Origin: Opitutaceae bacterium
GTDB lineage: Bacteria > Verrucomicrobiota > Verrucomicrobiia > Opitutales > Opitutaceae
Assembly (NCBI GenBank): GCA_016794785.1
Contig: JAEUHC010000027.1
Coordinates: forward strand, 372,001-436,000
Direction of reading: 5' to 3'
Length of the DNA: 64,000 nt
The translations under genes were made by a program, and so were the position numbers. The notes beneath the pieces were generated by a model. That model was given only the letters and a program-made list of their open reading frames with translations. It did no database searches and had not been told where the DNA came from. Positions 1 through 7,204 of this stretch are shown in pieces (positions within the stretch are counted from its first letter, which is position 1; the number at the start of each line of letters is the position of its first letter).

Positions 1-1030
1 AGTCCACGACGGCGGTCACAAGAGGCTCCATGTAGGCCGGGTAGTTGGCCCACGCGGCGAAGGCACTGCCGAGCAGCGACGGCGCGAGCGAGAGGTCCTG
101 CCGCAGGCCGCCATTCTTGGTGTCGGCGAGCACGGCGAAATTGTTCGGGGACCAAGCATGGAAATTTTGCTGCGCGCGGATTAGCCCGAGCTGCGCGTTG
201 GCGGCGTTGCGGAGGAAGGCCATCTGGGGGTTGGACGCGACCTTTGCGCCGGCGACGAGGGGCGCGTTGTTGGCGTCATGCGGCTCGAAGACCGGAGTGC
301 CTGCCGCATCGCTCGCGCCGGCGCCGAGCGTGATCTGCTGCCGCAGGCGCGCGCGGGCGTCGGCAGTGTCGTAGGGCGGATAGGTGATTGCGCCCGTGGT
401 GTCGGCAATGGCGACGGGCGCCTTCACGCCTTGATCGCCGACCCACCAGGCGTAGCGGCCGACGAGCGGTGTCGTGCCCACCGCAGCGCCCGGCACGCCG
501 TTGCCGGTGATGGGCACGAGGCGCGCGAGCACATCGTTGGCGGTGCGTGAAGTGTTAGTGCCGACCATTGCGACGCCATTGAGGGTGGTGACGATGCTCG
601 TCGGCGTGACCGCGAGCGGCAGAGGATTGCCTTCCGCATCGAAAGCTTCGTTGCCGCTCACCAGCCACGTCAGCGGGGTCGTTGGATCGCCATCGGGATC
701 GTCCGCTGGATCGCTGGACCACACGCCGGTGTAGCGCGTGGTCCCGGTGCGCGGCGAAAACGCCTCGGCCGTCGCGGTCACGCGCTTGTCCGGCCCGGCG
801 TGTTTCTGGAGCTGGCTGAGGGCGACGTTGAGCGCGAGCAGCGCGTTCTCGCGCGCCTGGGCCTGGCGCTGGGTGTTGCCGGCGATGGAGGTCTCGACGC
901 GCGTGTAGGCCGCGAGGCCGACGAGCAGCAGCACGATGAACGCGAGCAGCGTGACGACGATGAGCAGGGCGAAGCCGCCGCGGCGACGACCGCGGAGCTG
1001 AGAGCTGAGAGTTAAGAGCTGAGAGTCCAA
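1..1030 (-). CDS. Verru_Chthon cassette protein A-like prepilin protein, 3' end beyond the left edge
   Basis: The frame is open from just after the TGA of the preceding gene to the left edge, so the C-terminus is missing. The protein has a short basic leader, then a GGF-ALLIVV membrane segment of PilX type without the Glu at +5, then a soluble domain containing RYAWWVGDQGVKA, which I recognise from the Verru_Chthon A family. The only ATG/GTG/TTG between the upstream TGA and the membrane segment is a TTG at 1030, so the leader is encoded by a 7-base repeat array. It is the last visible gene of a run of six co-directional genes and lies in the same frame as cassette C. Likely role: minor pseudopilin of a type II secretion or pilus-like machine. 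The start codon is the uncertain part. Confidence 0.8.
   Translation of the reverse strand, partial: MDSQLLTLSSQLRGRRRGGFALLIVVTLLAFIVLLLVGLAAYTRVETSIAGNTQRQAQARENALLALNVALSQLQKHAGPDKRVTATAEAFSPRTGTTRYTGVWSSDPADDPDGDPTTPLTWLVSGNEAFDAEGNPLPLAVTPTSIVTTLNGVAMVGTNTSRTANDVLARLVPITGNGVPGAAVGTTPLVGRYAWWVGDQGVKAPVAIADTTGAITYPPYDTADARARLRQQITLGAGASDAAGTPVFEPHDANNAPLVAGAKVASNPQMAFLRNAANAQLGLIRAQQNFHAWSPNNFAVLADTKNGGLRQDLSLAPSLLGSAFAAWANYPAYMEPLVTAVVD
995..1029. repeat. 7-base tandem array in the leader of cassette gene A
   Basis: Five units in exact phase on the plus strand: GAGCTGA three times, plus GAGTTAA and GAGTCCA. On the coding strand the unit is TCAGCTC. It lies immediately upstream of the GGFALLIVV segment and encodes the leader. 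Confidence 0.9.
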
Positions 1031-1039
1031 GGCGAAGGA

Positions 1040-2266
1040 TCAGAGCGGTTTCGCGTTGAGCACGATGCGGCGGGTGTAAACGCGGGAGTTTTCCTCGGCG
1101 ATGCCCCACCACCACTGCTGGGCGTTGCTGTTATACTTCACCGGCACCGTGAGCGCCGGGTTCTGCACTTTCTCGATGTTGGCGATCTGTTCGGCGCCGT
1201 CGTCGGTGAGGATGCGGACCATGATGTCGACCACGTCGGGCATCGGCTGCGCGGTGCCCCATTGGGCCGGCGGGATGGACGGGGGCAATGTCGCGCGGAG
1301 ACGGGAGGTCGCGGCGTTGGAGAGTGTGCCGGTGGCGGTCGCGGGAAACGTGAGCCGCAGGCCGCCGGGCACGGTGGCATCACGCACGTAGCAGCGGACG
1401 CCGAAGTCGATCACGTTTTCGGCGATTACGGCGTCGAGGTTGCGGGCGGACCCGGGGACCTGGATGCCGCGCGGATCTCCGGTGGTGGCGCCGTTGTTGG
1501 TGCCGGAGGTGCTCGTGGTGTAGTTGGCGGACGTGATGTTGTAGCCGGCCTCGAGCACGCCGATGCGGCCGTTGACCGTGGCTGGGCGGGCCTCGGCCCG
1601 GTGCAACAGGTAGGCGAAACTGGTGTTGTTGGCGGGATTTGTAGCCGAGAAGCGGCGGATGATCTGGTAGCCCACGGCGACGGGGGCGGAGATGGTGGCG
1701 GGGGAAGCAGCGGTGTTGGCGCCGCGACTGGTGGTGAAGAAGCGCAGCCACACGCCGGCGGTGCCGAAGCGGGCGTTGGCGATGTCGGGGGTGGTGAGCT
1801 GGAGCGAAGGACCGCCGACGGGCTTGGGGTTGCGCTGCGCGATTTGCCAGAGACCGGTGGTGCCGCCGTTCGAGCCATTGAGGATATCAACGGCGAACCA
1901 TACGTTGCCATCGTCGCGGAACATCGCGCCTTCGAGGTCGAGTTGCAGCTGGTCGAGGACGATCCGGGCCTGGGCATCGGCGCCGAGACGGGCACCGGCG
2001 CGGGACCAGGAGGCTGTGACGTTGCGCACGATGACGACGATGAAGGCGGCCATCACCACCGTGAGGCTGGCGGCAACGATCAGTTCGACGATGGTGAAGC
2101 CGCGCGCGGCGCGCGGGCGATGGCCGATGGGCGATGGGCGAGCGGAAGCGGGCGAGGTGGAGCGCCCTTCTCTGTCATTGCGAGCCCGCGACAGGCGGGC
2201 GTGGCAATCCAGCTGGATTGCTTCGTCGCTGTGCCTCTCGCACTGACACAGGGGGATAGTTCTCAT
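1040..2266 (-). CDS. Verru_Chthon cassette protein C-like pseudopilin (GspJ-like)
   Basis: 408 residues. A prepilin peptidase site lies at G56/F57 with Glu at 61 (RGFTIVEL), followed by a membrane helix and a large soluble domain. A 56-residue leader is far longer than the usual 6-30. Its first half is encoded by a perfect-core palindrome (2173-2248) and its second half by a 7-base tandem array (2116-2164). There is no in-frame ATG, GTG or TTG between the palindrome and the cleavage site, so the palindrome must be translated if ATG 2266 is used. That ATG overlaps the stop of cassette B by 4 bases, which suggests translational coupling. Family assignment comes from order and size; the function within the cassette is not established. 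Confidence 0.8.
   Translation of the reverse strand: MRTIPLCQCERHSDEAIQLDCHARLSRARNDREGRSTSPASARPSPIGHRPRAARGFTIVELIVAASLTVVMAAFIVVIVRNVTASWSRAGARLGADAQARIVLDQLQLDLEGAMFRDDGNVWFAVDILNGSNGGTTGLWQIAQRNPKPVGGPSLQLTTPDIANARFGTAGVWLRFFTTSRGANTAASPATISAPVAVGYQIIRRFSATNPANNTSFAYLLHRAEARPATVNGRIGVLEAGYNITSANYTTSTSGTNNGATTGDPRGIQVPGSARNLDAVIAENVIDFGVRCYVRDATVPGGLRLTFPATATGTLSNAATSRLRATLPPSIPPAQWGTAQPMPDVVDIMVRILTDDGAEQIANIEKVQNPALTVPVKYNSNAQQWWWGIAEENSRVYTRRIVLNAKPL
2116..2164. repeat. 7-base tandem array in the leader of cassette gene C
   Basis: Seven units in exact phase on the plus strand, with GGCGATG (2116-2122 and 2130-2136), GCCGATG, GGCGAGC and GGCGAGG among them. It encodes leader residues just before the RGFTIVEL cleavage motif. 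The unit is the reverse complement of the one in uvrA at 20711. Confidence 0.88.
2173..2248. repeat. palindromic element translated as the leader of cassette gene C
   Basis: TGTCATTGCGAG (2173-2184) and CTCGCACTGACA (2237-2248) are inverted repeats with one mismatch. GCAATCCAGCTGGATTGC (2204-2221) is a perfect 18-base palindrome, and CCCGC/GCGGG form a further stem. From memory it resembles palindromes known from several bacterial phyla. Confidence 0.88.
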
Positions 2267-2922
2267 CGCACGATGGAGCCCGAGAAGAGCAGCACTTGTT
2301 TCTTGCCGTGGTCGTAGGGCACGGGGCCGCCGCCGGCGGGATTAGCGCCCACTTGCACGGCCGCACCGCCCGGCGCGGCGAGGAAGGCCGGCCAGCGCAC
2401 GCGAATCGTGAACGCCACCATCGGCGCGGTGGCATCGGCGGCGACGGGCGAGAGCGTCTCGTTGCGGATGAGGTCGATTTCGAAAAATTTCTCGGCGTTG
2501 GCCACGGTGCGGGGCGTGGGCACGGTGGAGTCGAGCCAAGCGCGGGCGGTGGCATCGTAGAGGCCGACGTCGCCGCTCGGTTTGCCGAAGAGCACGGCGG
2601 GATGCTTGGCGCCGTCGTTGGGATTGTAGGCGCCATCGGCGTCCTTGGTGCGGATGGCGGCGGGGGCCTGCACGAGGGCCAAGGCGCGATTGAAATCAAC
2701 GGCCGCGATGGCCTGCAGCCGCGAGCGCACGGCGGCTGCGGCGCGGGCCGCGGCCTCGGCGTCGCCCACCGTGCTCACCGACTTGGTCACAGGCGCGAGC
2801 AGGCCGACCACGGCCACCATGCCGATGGCAAAGATGCCCAGGGCGGCGACGACTTCGAGCAGGCTGAAGGCTGAAGGCGGCAGGCGCGAGGCACGAGTCA
2901 CGGTTGGCGGGCGGTAACGCAT
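2263..2922 (-). CDS. Verru_Chthon cassette protein B-like pseudopilin (GspI-like)
   Basis: 219 residues. The prepilin motif is A18/F19 with Glu at 23 (AFSLLEVV), then a hydrophobic helix and a soluble domain. The leader residues just before the cleavage site are encoded by six 7-base units (2861-2902). It starts two bases after the stop of cassette D and its stop overlaps cassette C by 4 bases, so it is mid-operon. By analogy with type II secretion minor pseudopilins it would be processed by a prepilin peptidase, which is not encoded in this window, and assembled at the inner membrane. Confidence 0.8.
   Translation of the reverse strand: MRYRPPTVTRASRLPPSAFSLLEVVAALGIFAIGMVAVVGLLAPVTKSVSTVGDAEAAARAAAAVRSRLQAIAAVDFNRALALVQAPAAIRTKDADGAYNPNDGAKHPAVLFGKPSGDVGLYDATARAWLDSTVPTPRTVANAEKFFEIDLIRNETLSPVAADATAPMVAFTIRVRWPAFLAAPGGAAVQVGANPAGGGPVPYDHGKKQVLLFSGSIVR
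2861..2902. repeat. 7-base tandem array in the leader of cassette gene B
   Basis: Six units in exact phase on the plus strand: AGGCTGA twice, then AGGCGGC, AGGCGCG, AGGCACG and AGTCACG. It ends right at the AFSLLEV motif and encodes leader residues 7-18. Confidence 0.9.
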
Positions 2923-2924
2923 GC

Positions 2925-3659
2925 TCAGAAGCCGGTGGCATCATTCACCAGCGAGATGGCGCCTGAGCGGCGCACATGGAGGCCGCGCACGCCGCTGGCG
3001 TTGTTGAAGCGCGGGATCGCGTTGGCGGCGACCACCGCGGTGGCGAGGGCGATCTTGGTGGGGTTCGGAGTCACGGTGCCGTCGGCCGAGAACTCGATGA
3101 AGAGCACGGTGCCGCTGCGGCCTTGTTCTCCGAAAAATTGCGTGGGTGCGCGCGGATCAGCCTGGCCGCGGTAGGAGAAGCCGGCGAGCTGCGTGAGCGT
3201 GGAGACAGGGCCCGTGGCGGCGTTGTTGTTCCAGGTCACGCCGGGGTTGAGGTGGTTGGTCGGCACGGGTGAGCGCGGCACCACACAGATGGGCGCGGGC
3301 AGCGTGACCGGCTGGCCGGCGGCGACCCAAGCGGTGGTGCCGTTGGGCAGCGTGTCTTCCCGCACGACTTGGAGGGTGCGAAGATATTTCGTCCAATCTC
3401 CACTGCTCGTCGGCAGGGTCGCGTAGACGAGGAGTCGCGACCTGGTTTGGTGCAGCGCCGCCTGAGCCCGCGCCGCGCCGACGAGGCTGGCGACCGTCGA
3501 TTGTGCGTTGGAGAGCGCGACGCCCTCCCCGCCCCGCCCGGCGACGGCTAGGCCGATGCCGCCCAAGAGCACGATGATGATGCCCACCACCACCATCAGC
3601 TCGATGAGGGTGAAGGCCCGCGTGCGGGCCGCGCGTGCGACTGGGGGCCGCGCGATCAT
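2925..3659 (-). CDS. Verru_Chthon cassette protein D-like pseudopilin (GspH-like)
   Basis: 244 residues. The prepilin site is A15/F16 with Glu at 20 (AFTLIELM), followed by a long hydrophobic helix. The region after the helix (AQSTVASLVGAARAQA) resembles GspH-type minor pseudopilins. Its start overlaps the stop of the upstream pseudopilin by 4 bases (ATGA). Unlike cassette B, C and A it has an ordinary leader without a 7-base array, which makes it a useful internal comparison. It is read as the first gene of the D-B-C-A cassette. Confidence 0.8.
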   Translation of the reverse strand: MIARPPVARAARTRAFTLIELMVVVGIIIVLLGGIGLAVAGRGGEGVALSNAQSTVASLVGAARAQAALHQTRSRLLVYATLPTSSGDWTKYLRTLQVVREDTLPNGTTAWVAAGQPVTLPAPICVVPRSPVPTNHLNPGVTWNNNAATGPVSTLTQLAGFSYRGQADPRAPTQFFGEQGRSGTVLFIEFSADGTVTPNPTKIALATAVVAANAIPRFNNASGVRGLHVRRSGAISLVNDATGF

Positions 3660-4402
3660 TTCCAGCTGAGGATGAACTCGGTGTTCGAGGTCGCCTTGGC
3701 CGGCAGGCTGTAAAAGACCACGCCGGCGCGCACTCCGCCCTGCGCGGCCGCGGGGAAGTCCGCCGTCGTGGGTGCGAAACGCACGGCGGTGTTGTCGGGC
3801 GGCGACACGGTGGGGAGCGCGGTGATGCCGTCGCCACCGACGCCGCCAAACTTGACCGAGCCGTCGAGGTTGCGGTCCACGAGCACGGCGATGTCGGTGC
3901 CGTCGAAGGCGTCGCGGATGAGGCCGCGCTTGGTGAGGAGCGAGGCATCAGTCGTGCTCACGGGCACGATGTCAGCCTCGGTGAAAGTGATGAACTGGAT
4001 GCGGCGCGTGTTCTGCGCCTGCGGTGGAGGAGGCGTGCCCGTGGTCGTGGTCGGCAGCGCGGTGCCGTCGCGGCGGGTGCCGACGAGCGTCTCATAGAAC
4101 CGGTGCTGGCCGGTGAGCACGGCGCTGCCGGCGGTGTTGCCGTTGACCTTGTTTTGCCCGGCACCCGCGGTCTCGAACTGCGGATAGGCGCCGTATTCCT
4201 GGCGGAAGGCCTCGATGGCCGCGCCCCACTGCGCGAACTGACCGCGGGTCTTGGCTTTCTTGGCGGCGTTGCGGGCTGAGCTGGTGGTCGGAATCAGAAT
4301 GGCCGCGAGGATGCCGATGATGCCGACCACGGTGAGCAGCTCGATGAGGGTGAAGGCGGAGCGGCGCGAACGAGGCGCGGAGGTGCGAGAGGAAAAATGC
4401 AT
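3656..4402 (-). CDS. GspG-like prepilin-type protein
   Basis: 248 residues. The leader is basic, the cleavage site is A16/F17 and Glu is at 21 (AFTLIELLTVVGIIGILAAI), typical of major pseudopilins. After the helix comes a GspG-like stretch (EAFRQEYGAYPQF), then a longer variable domain with Thr/Pro-rich linkers. It is co-transcribed with its upstream paralogue (12 bases between them) and overlaps cassette D by 4 bases. Probably a structural pseudopilin for the same machine. Confidence 0.8.
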   Translation of the reverse strand: MHFSSRTSAPRSRRSAFTLIELLTVVGIIGILAAILIPTTSSARNAAKKAKTRGQFAQWGAAIEAFRQEYGAYPQFETAGAGQNKVNGNTAGSAVLTGQHRFYETLVGTRRDGTALPTTTTGTPPPPQAQNTRRIQFITFTEADIVPVSTTDASLLTKRGLIRDAFDGTDIAVLVDRNLDGSVKFGGVGGDGITALPTVSPPDNTAVRFAPTTADFPAAAQGGVRAGVVFYSLPAKATSNTEFILSWK

Positions 4403-4414
4403 GGGCGGGGCAGC

Positions 4415-5104
4415 TCAGGGGATGGAATTGGCGTAGATGTTGTCGGCCATCTCGGCGGTCTGGGTGGCGAGCAGGAGCCCGGTGGTGGGATTAAGGGGCG
4501 GGGTCTGGGCGCCGCTGACCGCCACCGTCGGGCCGGCGGAATAAAGCACATATCCCGAGGCCTGCCACAAGGCCGGCGAGTTGGCGTTCTTGTAGTAATA
4601 AAGGTAGCGGCGGCCCCACGGGTCGAGGAGGCAGACGTTCTGCTCGGGTTTGTAGGGGGGATTGGGGGCGTTGCTCACCGGGACGAGAAATTGGTTGGTG
4701 AGCGTGCCGTTGATTTTGAACTTGGCGATATCGCCGAGAAAATTGGGGCCGCTGAGCCGGTAGGCGGTGCTGGAGGCGCGATGGCCGAAGGCACCGGTGA
4801 GGCAATTGAATAGCTTGGCTTGCGCAGTGTTCACCCCCGGACCGGTGGTTGTGGTGGTCGGCGTGGCTGCGGCCTGCCCAAACTCACCGAGCTGCGGGTA
4901 GTCGCCATAGAGCCGCTTGAACTCCTCCAAGGCCGTCGAGAGGGCCGCGAGCTCGGAGCGGGTCTGGGCGATCAGGGCCCGCGACTTGGCGCCGCTGATG
5001 GCCCCGATCGCGATCGTGGCCAGGATGGCAATCACGGCGGCAACCGTGAGCAGCTCGATGAGCGTGAACGCGGCGCGGCGGCGGAGGGGGCTCGCGGTCG
5101 GCAT
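4415..5104 (-). CDS. GspG-like prepilin-type protein
   Basis: 229 residues. The cleavage site is A12/F13 with Glu at 17 (AFTLIELLTV), followed by a helix and LEEFKRLYGDYPQL, the GspG-like signature also present in the next gene, so the two are tandem paralogues. The C-terminal part contains LLDPWGRRYLYYY, close to the DPWG-Y motif common to GspG pseudopilins. It is the first gene of the six-gene run. A two-hairpin repeat element lies immediately upstream (5168-5243). Confidence 0.85.
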   Translation of the reverse strand: MPTASPLRRRAAFTLIELLTVAAVIAILATIAIGAISGAKSRALIAQTRSELAALSTALEEFKRLYGDYPQLGEFGQAAATPTTTTTGPGVNTAQAKLFNCLTGAFGHRASSTAYRLSGPNFLGDIAKFKINGTLTNQFLVPVSNAPNPPYKPEQNVCLLDPWGRRYLYYYKNANSPALWQASGYVLYSAGPTVAVSGAQTPPLNPTTGLLLATQTAEMADNIYANSIP

Positions 5105-5167
5105 TTGGGTGTGGGACGCGAGAGATGTGTGAACGTTACAGGCGCAGCAACGGGAAAAAGGGGCTCA

Positions 5168-5243
5168 AGTAGGGCGGGTCTGTGACCTGCCCTTTCGCGC
5201 GTTGAGCCTTCGCACCAAGGGCGGGTCAAAGACCCGCCCTACT
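5168..5243. repeat. REP/BIME-like palindrome, two hairpins with 13-base terminal inverted repeats
   Basis: The ends AGTAGGGCGGGTC (5168-5180) and GACCCGCCCTACT (5231-5243) are perfect inverted repeats. Each half folds on its own: the right half is a perfect 9-base stem around AAA, the left half has one mismatch around TGT. The left half recurs at 15309. It fills the gap between the pseudopilin operon and the transglutaminase-like gene. Confidence 0.85.
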
Positions 5244-5246
5244 CCG

Positions 5247-7076
5247 CTACTTTGCCGCCTGCACCGCACCCGCCAGCCGCTCGAACTCGCCCGCGAGCTG
5301 GCTGCCTGGCTCGACCTTCAGCGCGATGCGCGCGCGGTCCAGGGCGCGGCGGGCCTCGGCTTTTTGCTTCAGGCCGAGCAGATGCTCAACAAAGCCGACG
5401 ACGACTTCGTCGAAGAAGCCGATGCCGGCACCGCGGCCGTAGTTGTCCACGGCGGAATTGTAGGCGCGCACCTGTTCGGCCAGCGGCTGGGTGGCGATGG
5501 CGCGGCGCACTATCTCGCGGGCCTGCTGGATGCTCAGGTCGCCGCGGGTGTTTTTGTTCTTGTTGGCGATGCGGCGCACCTCGGCCTCGGCCTCGCTGGT
5601 CTGGCCGCGGGCGCGGAGGCTGTCGGCGGTGCGGTTGACGTAGCCGGCCTCGAGGTCCGGATAGCGCTGAAAGGCCAGCGCGGCCTCGCGCAGCAGGGCC
5701 TCGACGGTCTTGGCGTCGCGGCCTTCGGCGCGCGCGGCGGCGATGAGTGTTTCCCAGGCCTCTTGGTTGCGGCGCTCGTAGTTCACCGCCTTGCGGGCCG
5801 CGTTGCCGGCCGCCCTCCCCTGCCCCAGCGCGAGATATTCGGCCGCGATGAGTCCGTGCGTGCGCGACTGCCGGTAGGCGGGCAGTTCGCGGAAGCGCTC
5901 GGTGAGAAACTGCAACTCGTGATCGGAGAACTCGCGCCACGTCTGCGGATCGAGGGCGTGGCCGGTGACGTAGCGCTGCTCCGCGTAGCGGCCGGCGTCG
6001 AGCTGCCATTTCTGGTTCGCATCGAGATAGCCGAACCACGCGTGGCGGCCGTCGTTGCCCGCGCCGTAGATCAGAATGGTCGGCACGCCGCGGGCCTTGC
6101 CAATCTGCGTGGCGAAATACGCCTGGTCGGAGCAGATGCCGCCCGTCGCGAGGATCTCGGCGAGGCGGTAGGTGCCACCCGGCCAGACCATCGCGCCGGC
6201 GGCGACGCGGTCGTTGCGGTAGCGGATGGCTTGGTAGGCGCCCGGGAGTTGGCTGAGCGGATGCGACCACGCGCCTTGCGCCCACTCAAGCTCGGTCGCC
6301 GGGGCGGCCGAATCGACGACGAATTTGAGCTCGTCGGCCCCGAGCCGCGCGAGTTTGTGCAGCGTGCGGCCCGCCCGGTCCTGCTTCACCCACCAAGCAA
6401 AGGCCGCCGCCGGCTCCGCGAGGCGGCGTGGCAACGCCTGGGGCGTCACCTGCCCATGAGGCCAGTTTGGTGGCGGCGGCACATCGCCCACGACCGCGAT
6501 CGCCAGCGCCAGCGAGGGGTAGGCCCGGAAACGCGCCGGATCGGCGCGATGCAATGTCTCCACTATCTCCAGCACCCCCGGCGCGTAATCGAGCGGCGAC
6601 AGGATGGAGAAAAATTCGGCGGAGAACGCCGCCTGCCCGATCAGCCACGCCTGCAAGCCCGGCGACACGCCGGCGGCGAGCGGCCGGGGTCGCGCCTCGT
6701 AGTGGCGCGGCATGTTGGGATGGGCGACGCGCGCGGCCTGCACGGCCTGAATCCAGCGCGGCACAAACTCCGCCTCGGTCTGGCCGAACAACGCGGCCCA
6801 GCGGTGCAGGTGCAGCCAAGCCAGCGCCGCGTCGAGCTTGTCGTGCTCGTAGGCCCGCAGGGCGGTCGCGCGCAGCATGGCCGCCTGCGGGGCCCAGCCT
6901 TCGCGCTGCGCGGCGGCATGGACGGAGGCGATGCGGGCGGGAGCCGGCGCAGCGAGTGATTCGGGCTCGGGGATTTGGGCGGCGAGCGGTGCGGCCCCGA
7001 GCAGAAGCGCAAGAAGAACGGCAAGGTGGGGCCGCTTCTCCGAAGCGGCCTGAGTTCCAGTGCAATTACCACCCAT
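5247..7076 (-). CDS. secreted transglutaminase-like protein with helical repeats
   Basis: About 609 residues from ATG 7076. A signal peptide is clear (KRPHLAVLLALLLGAAPLAAQ). The middle of the protein has the papain/transglutaminase-fold triad in order: Cys in GGICSDQA (about 313), His in GRHAWFGY (about 344) and Asp in QLDAGRY (about 359). The C-terminal third is Ala-rich helical and TPR-like. A longer frame opens at 7184, but the clpC terminator (7131-7171) lies within that extension, so it is unlikely. ATG 7076 itself lies inside a two-hairpin repeat (7025-7110), so the first residues come from the repeat. The substrate is unknown; it may be a cell-envelope protease or cross-linking enzyme. 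Confidence 0.7.
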   Translation of the reverse strand: MGGNCTGTQAASEKRPHLAVLLALLLGAAPLAAQIPEPESLAAPAPARIASVHAAAQREGWAPQAAMLRATALRAYEHDKLDAALAWLHLHRWAALFGQTEAEFVPRWIQAVQAARVAHPNMPRHYEARPRPLAAGVSPGLQAWLIGQAAFSAEFFSILSPLDYAPGVLEIVETLHRADPARFRAYPSLALAIAVVGDVPPPPNWPHGQVTPQALPRRLAEPAAAFAWWVKQDRAGRTLHKLARLGADELKFVVDSAAPATELEWAQGAWSHPLSQLPGAYQAIRYRNDRVAAGAMVWPGGTYRLAEILATGGICSDQAYFATQIGKARGVPTILIYGAGNDGRHAWFGYLDANQKWQLDAGRYAEQRYVTGHALDPQTWREFSDHELQFLTERFRELPAYRQSRTHGLIAAEYLALGQGRAAGNAARKAVNYERRNQEAWETLIAAARAEGRDAKTVEALLREAALAFQRYPDLEAGYVNRTADSLRARGQTSEAEAEVRRIANKNKNTRGDLSIQQAREIVRRAIATQPLAEQVRAYNSAVDNYGRGAGIGFFDEVVVGFVEHLLGLKQKAEARRALDRARIALKVEPGSQLAGEFERLAGAVQAAK

Positions 7077-7110
7077 CAACTCAGGCCGGCTGCGGAGAGC
7101 CGGCCCCACC
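7025..7110. repeat. REP/BIME-like palindrome overlapping the start of the transglutaminase-like gene
   Basis: The outer arms GGTGGGGCCG and CGGCCCCACC are perfect inverted repeats. Inside are two hairpins: CCGCTTC-TCC-GAAGCGG (7032-7048) and CCGGCT-GCGGAG-AGCCGG (7086-7103). CTGAGTT and AACTCAG pair across the centre. It contains the likely ATG (7076) and the first codons of the downstream gene. Confidence 0.85.
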
Positions 7111-7130
7111 GCCGGAAGAACAACTCGCAA

Positions 7131-7171
7131 AACAAAAAGCCCCGGCTCCATGGTGAAACGGAGACGGGGCT
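7131..7171 (-). terminator. intrinsic terminator of the mcsA-mcsB-clpC operon
   Basis: On the minus strand, AGCCCCG and CTCC pair with GGAG and CGGGGCT across a 10-base loop with one internal mismatch, followed by TTTTTGTTTT. It lies about 35 bases past the clpC stop, the expected place. Confidence 0.85.
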
Positions 7172-7204
7172 GCACAAATAACACCGGCGGTCGGGCCGCC
7201 GGGC

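Noticed and set aside
995..2902. CRISPR array
   Set aside because: The repeats are contiguous 7-base units with no spacers, and no cas genes are present.
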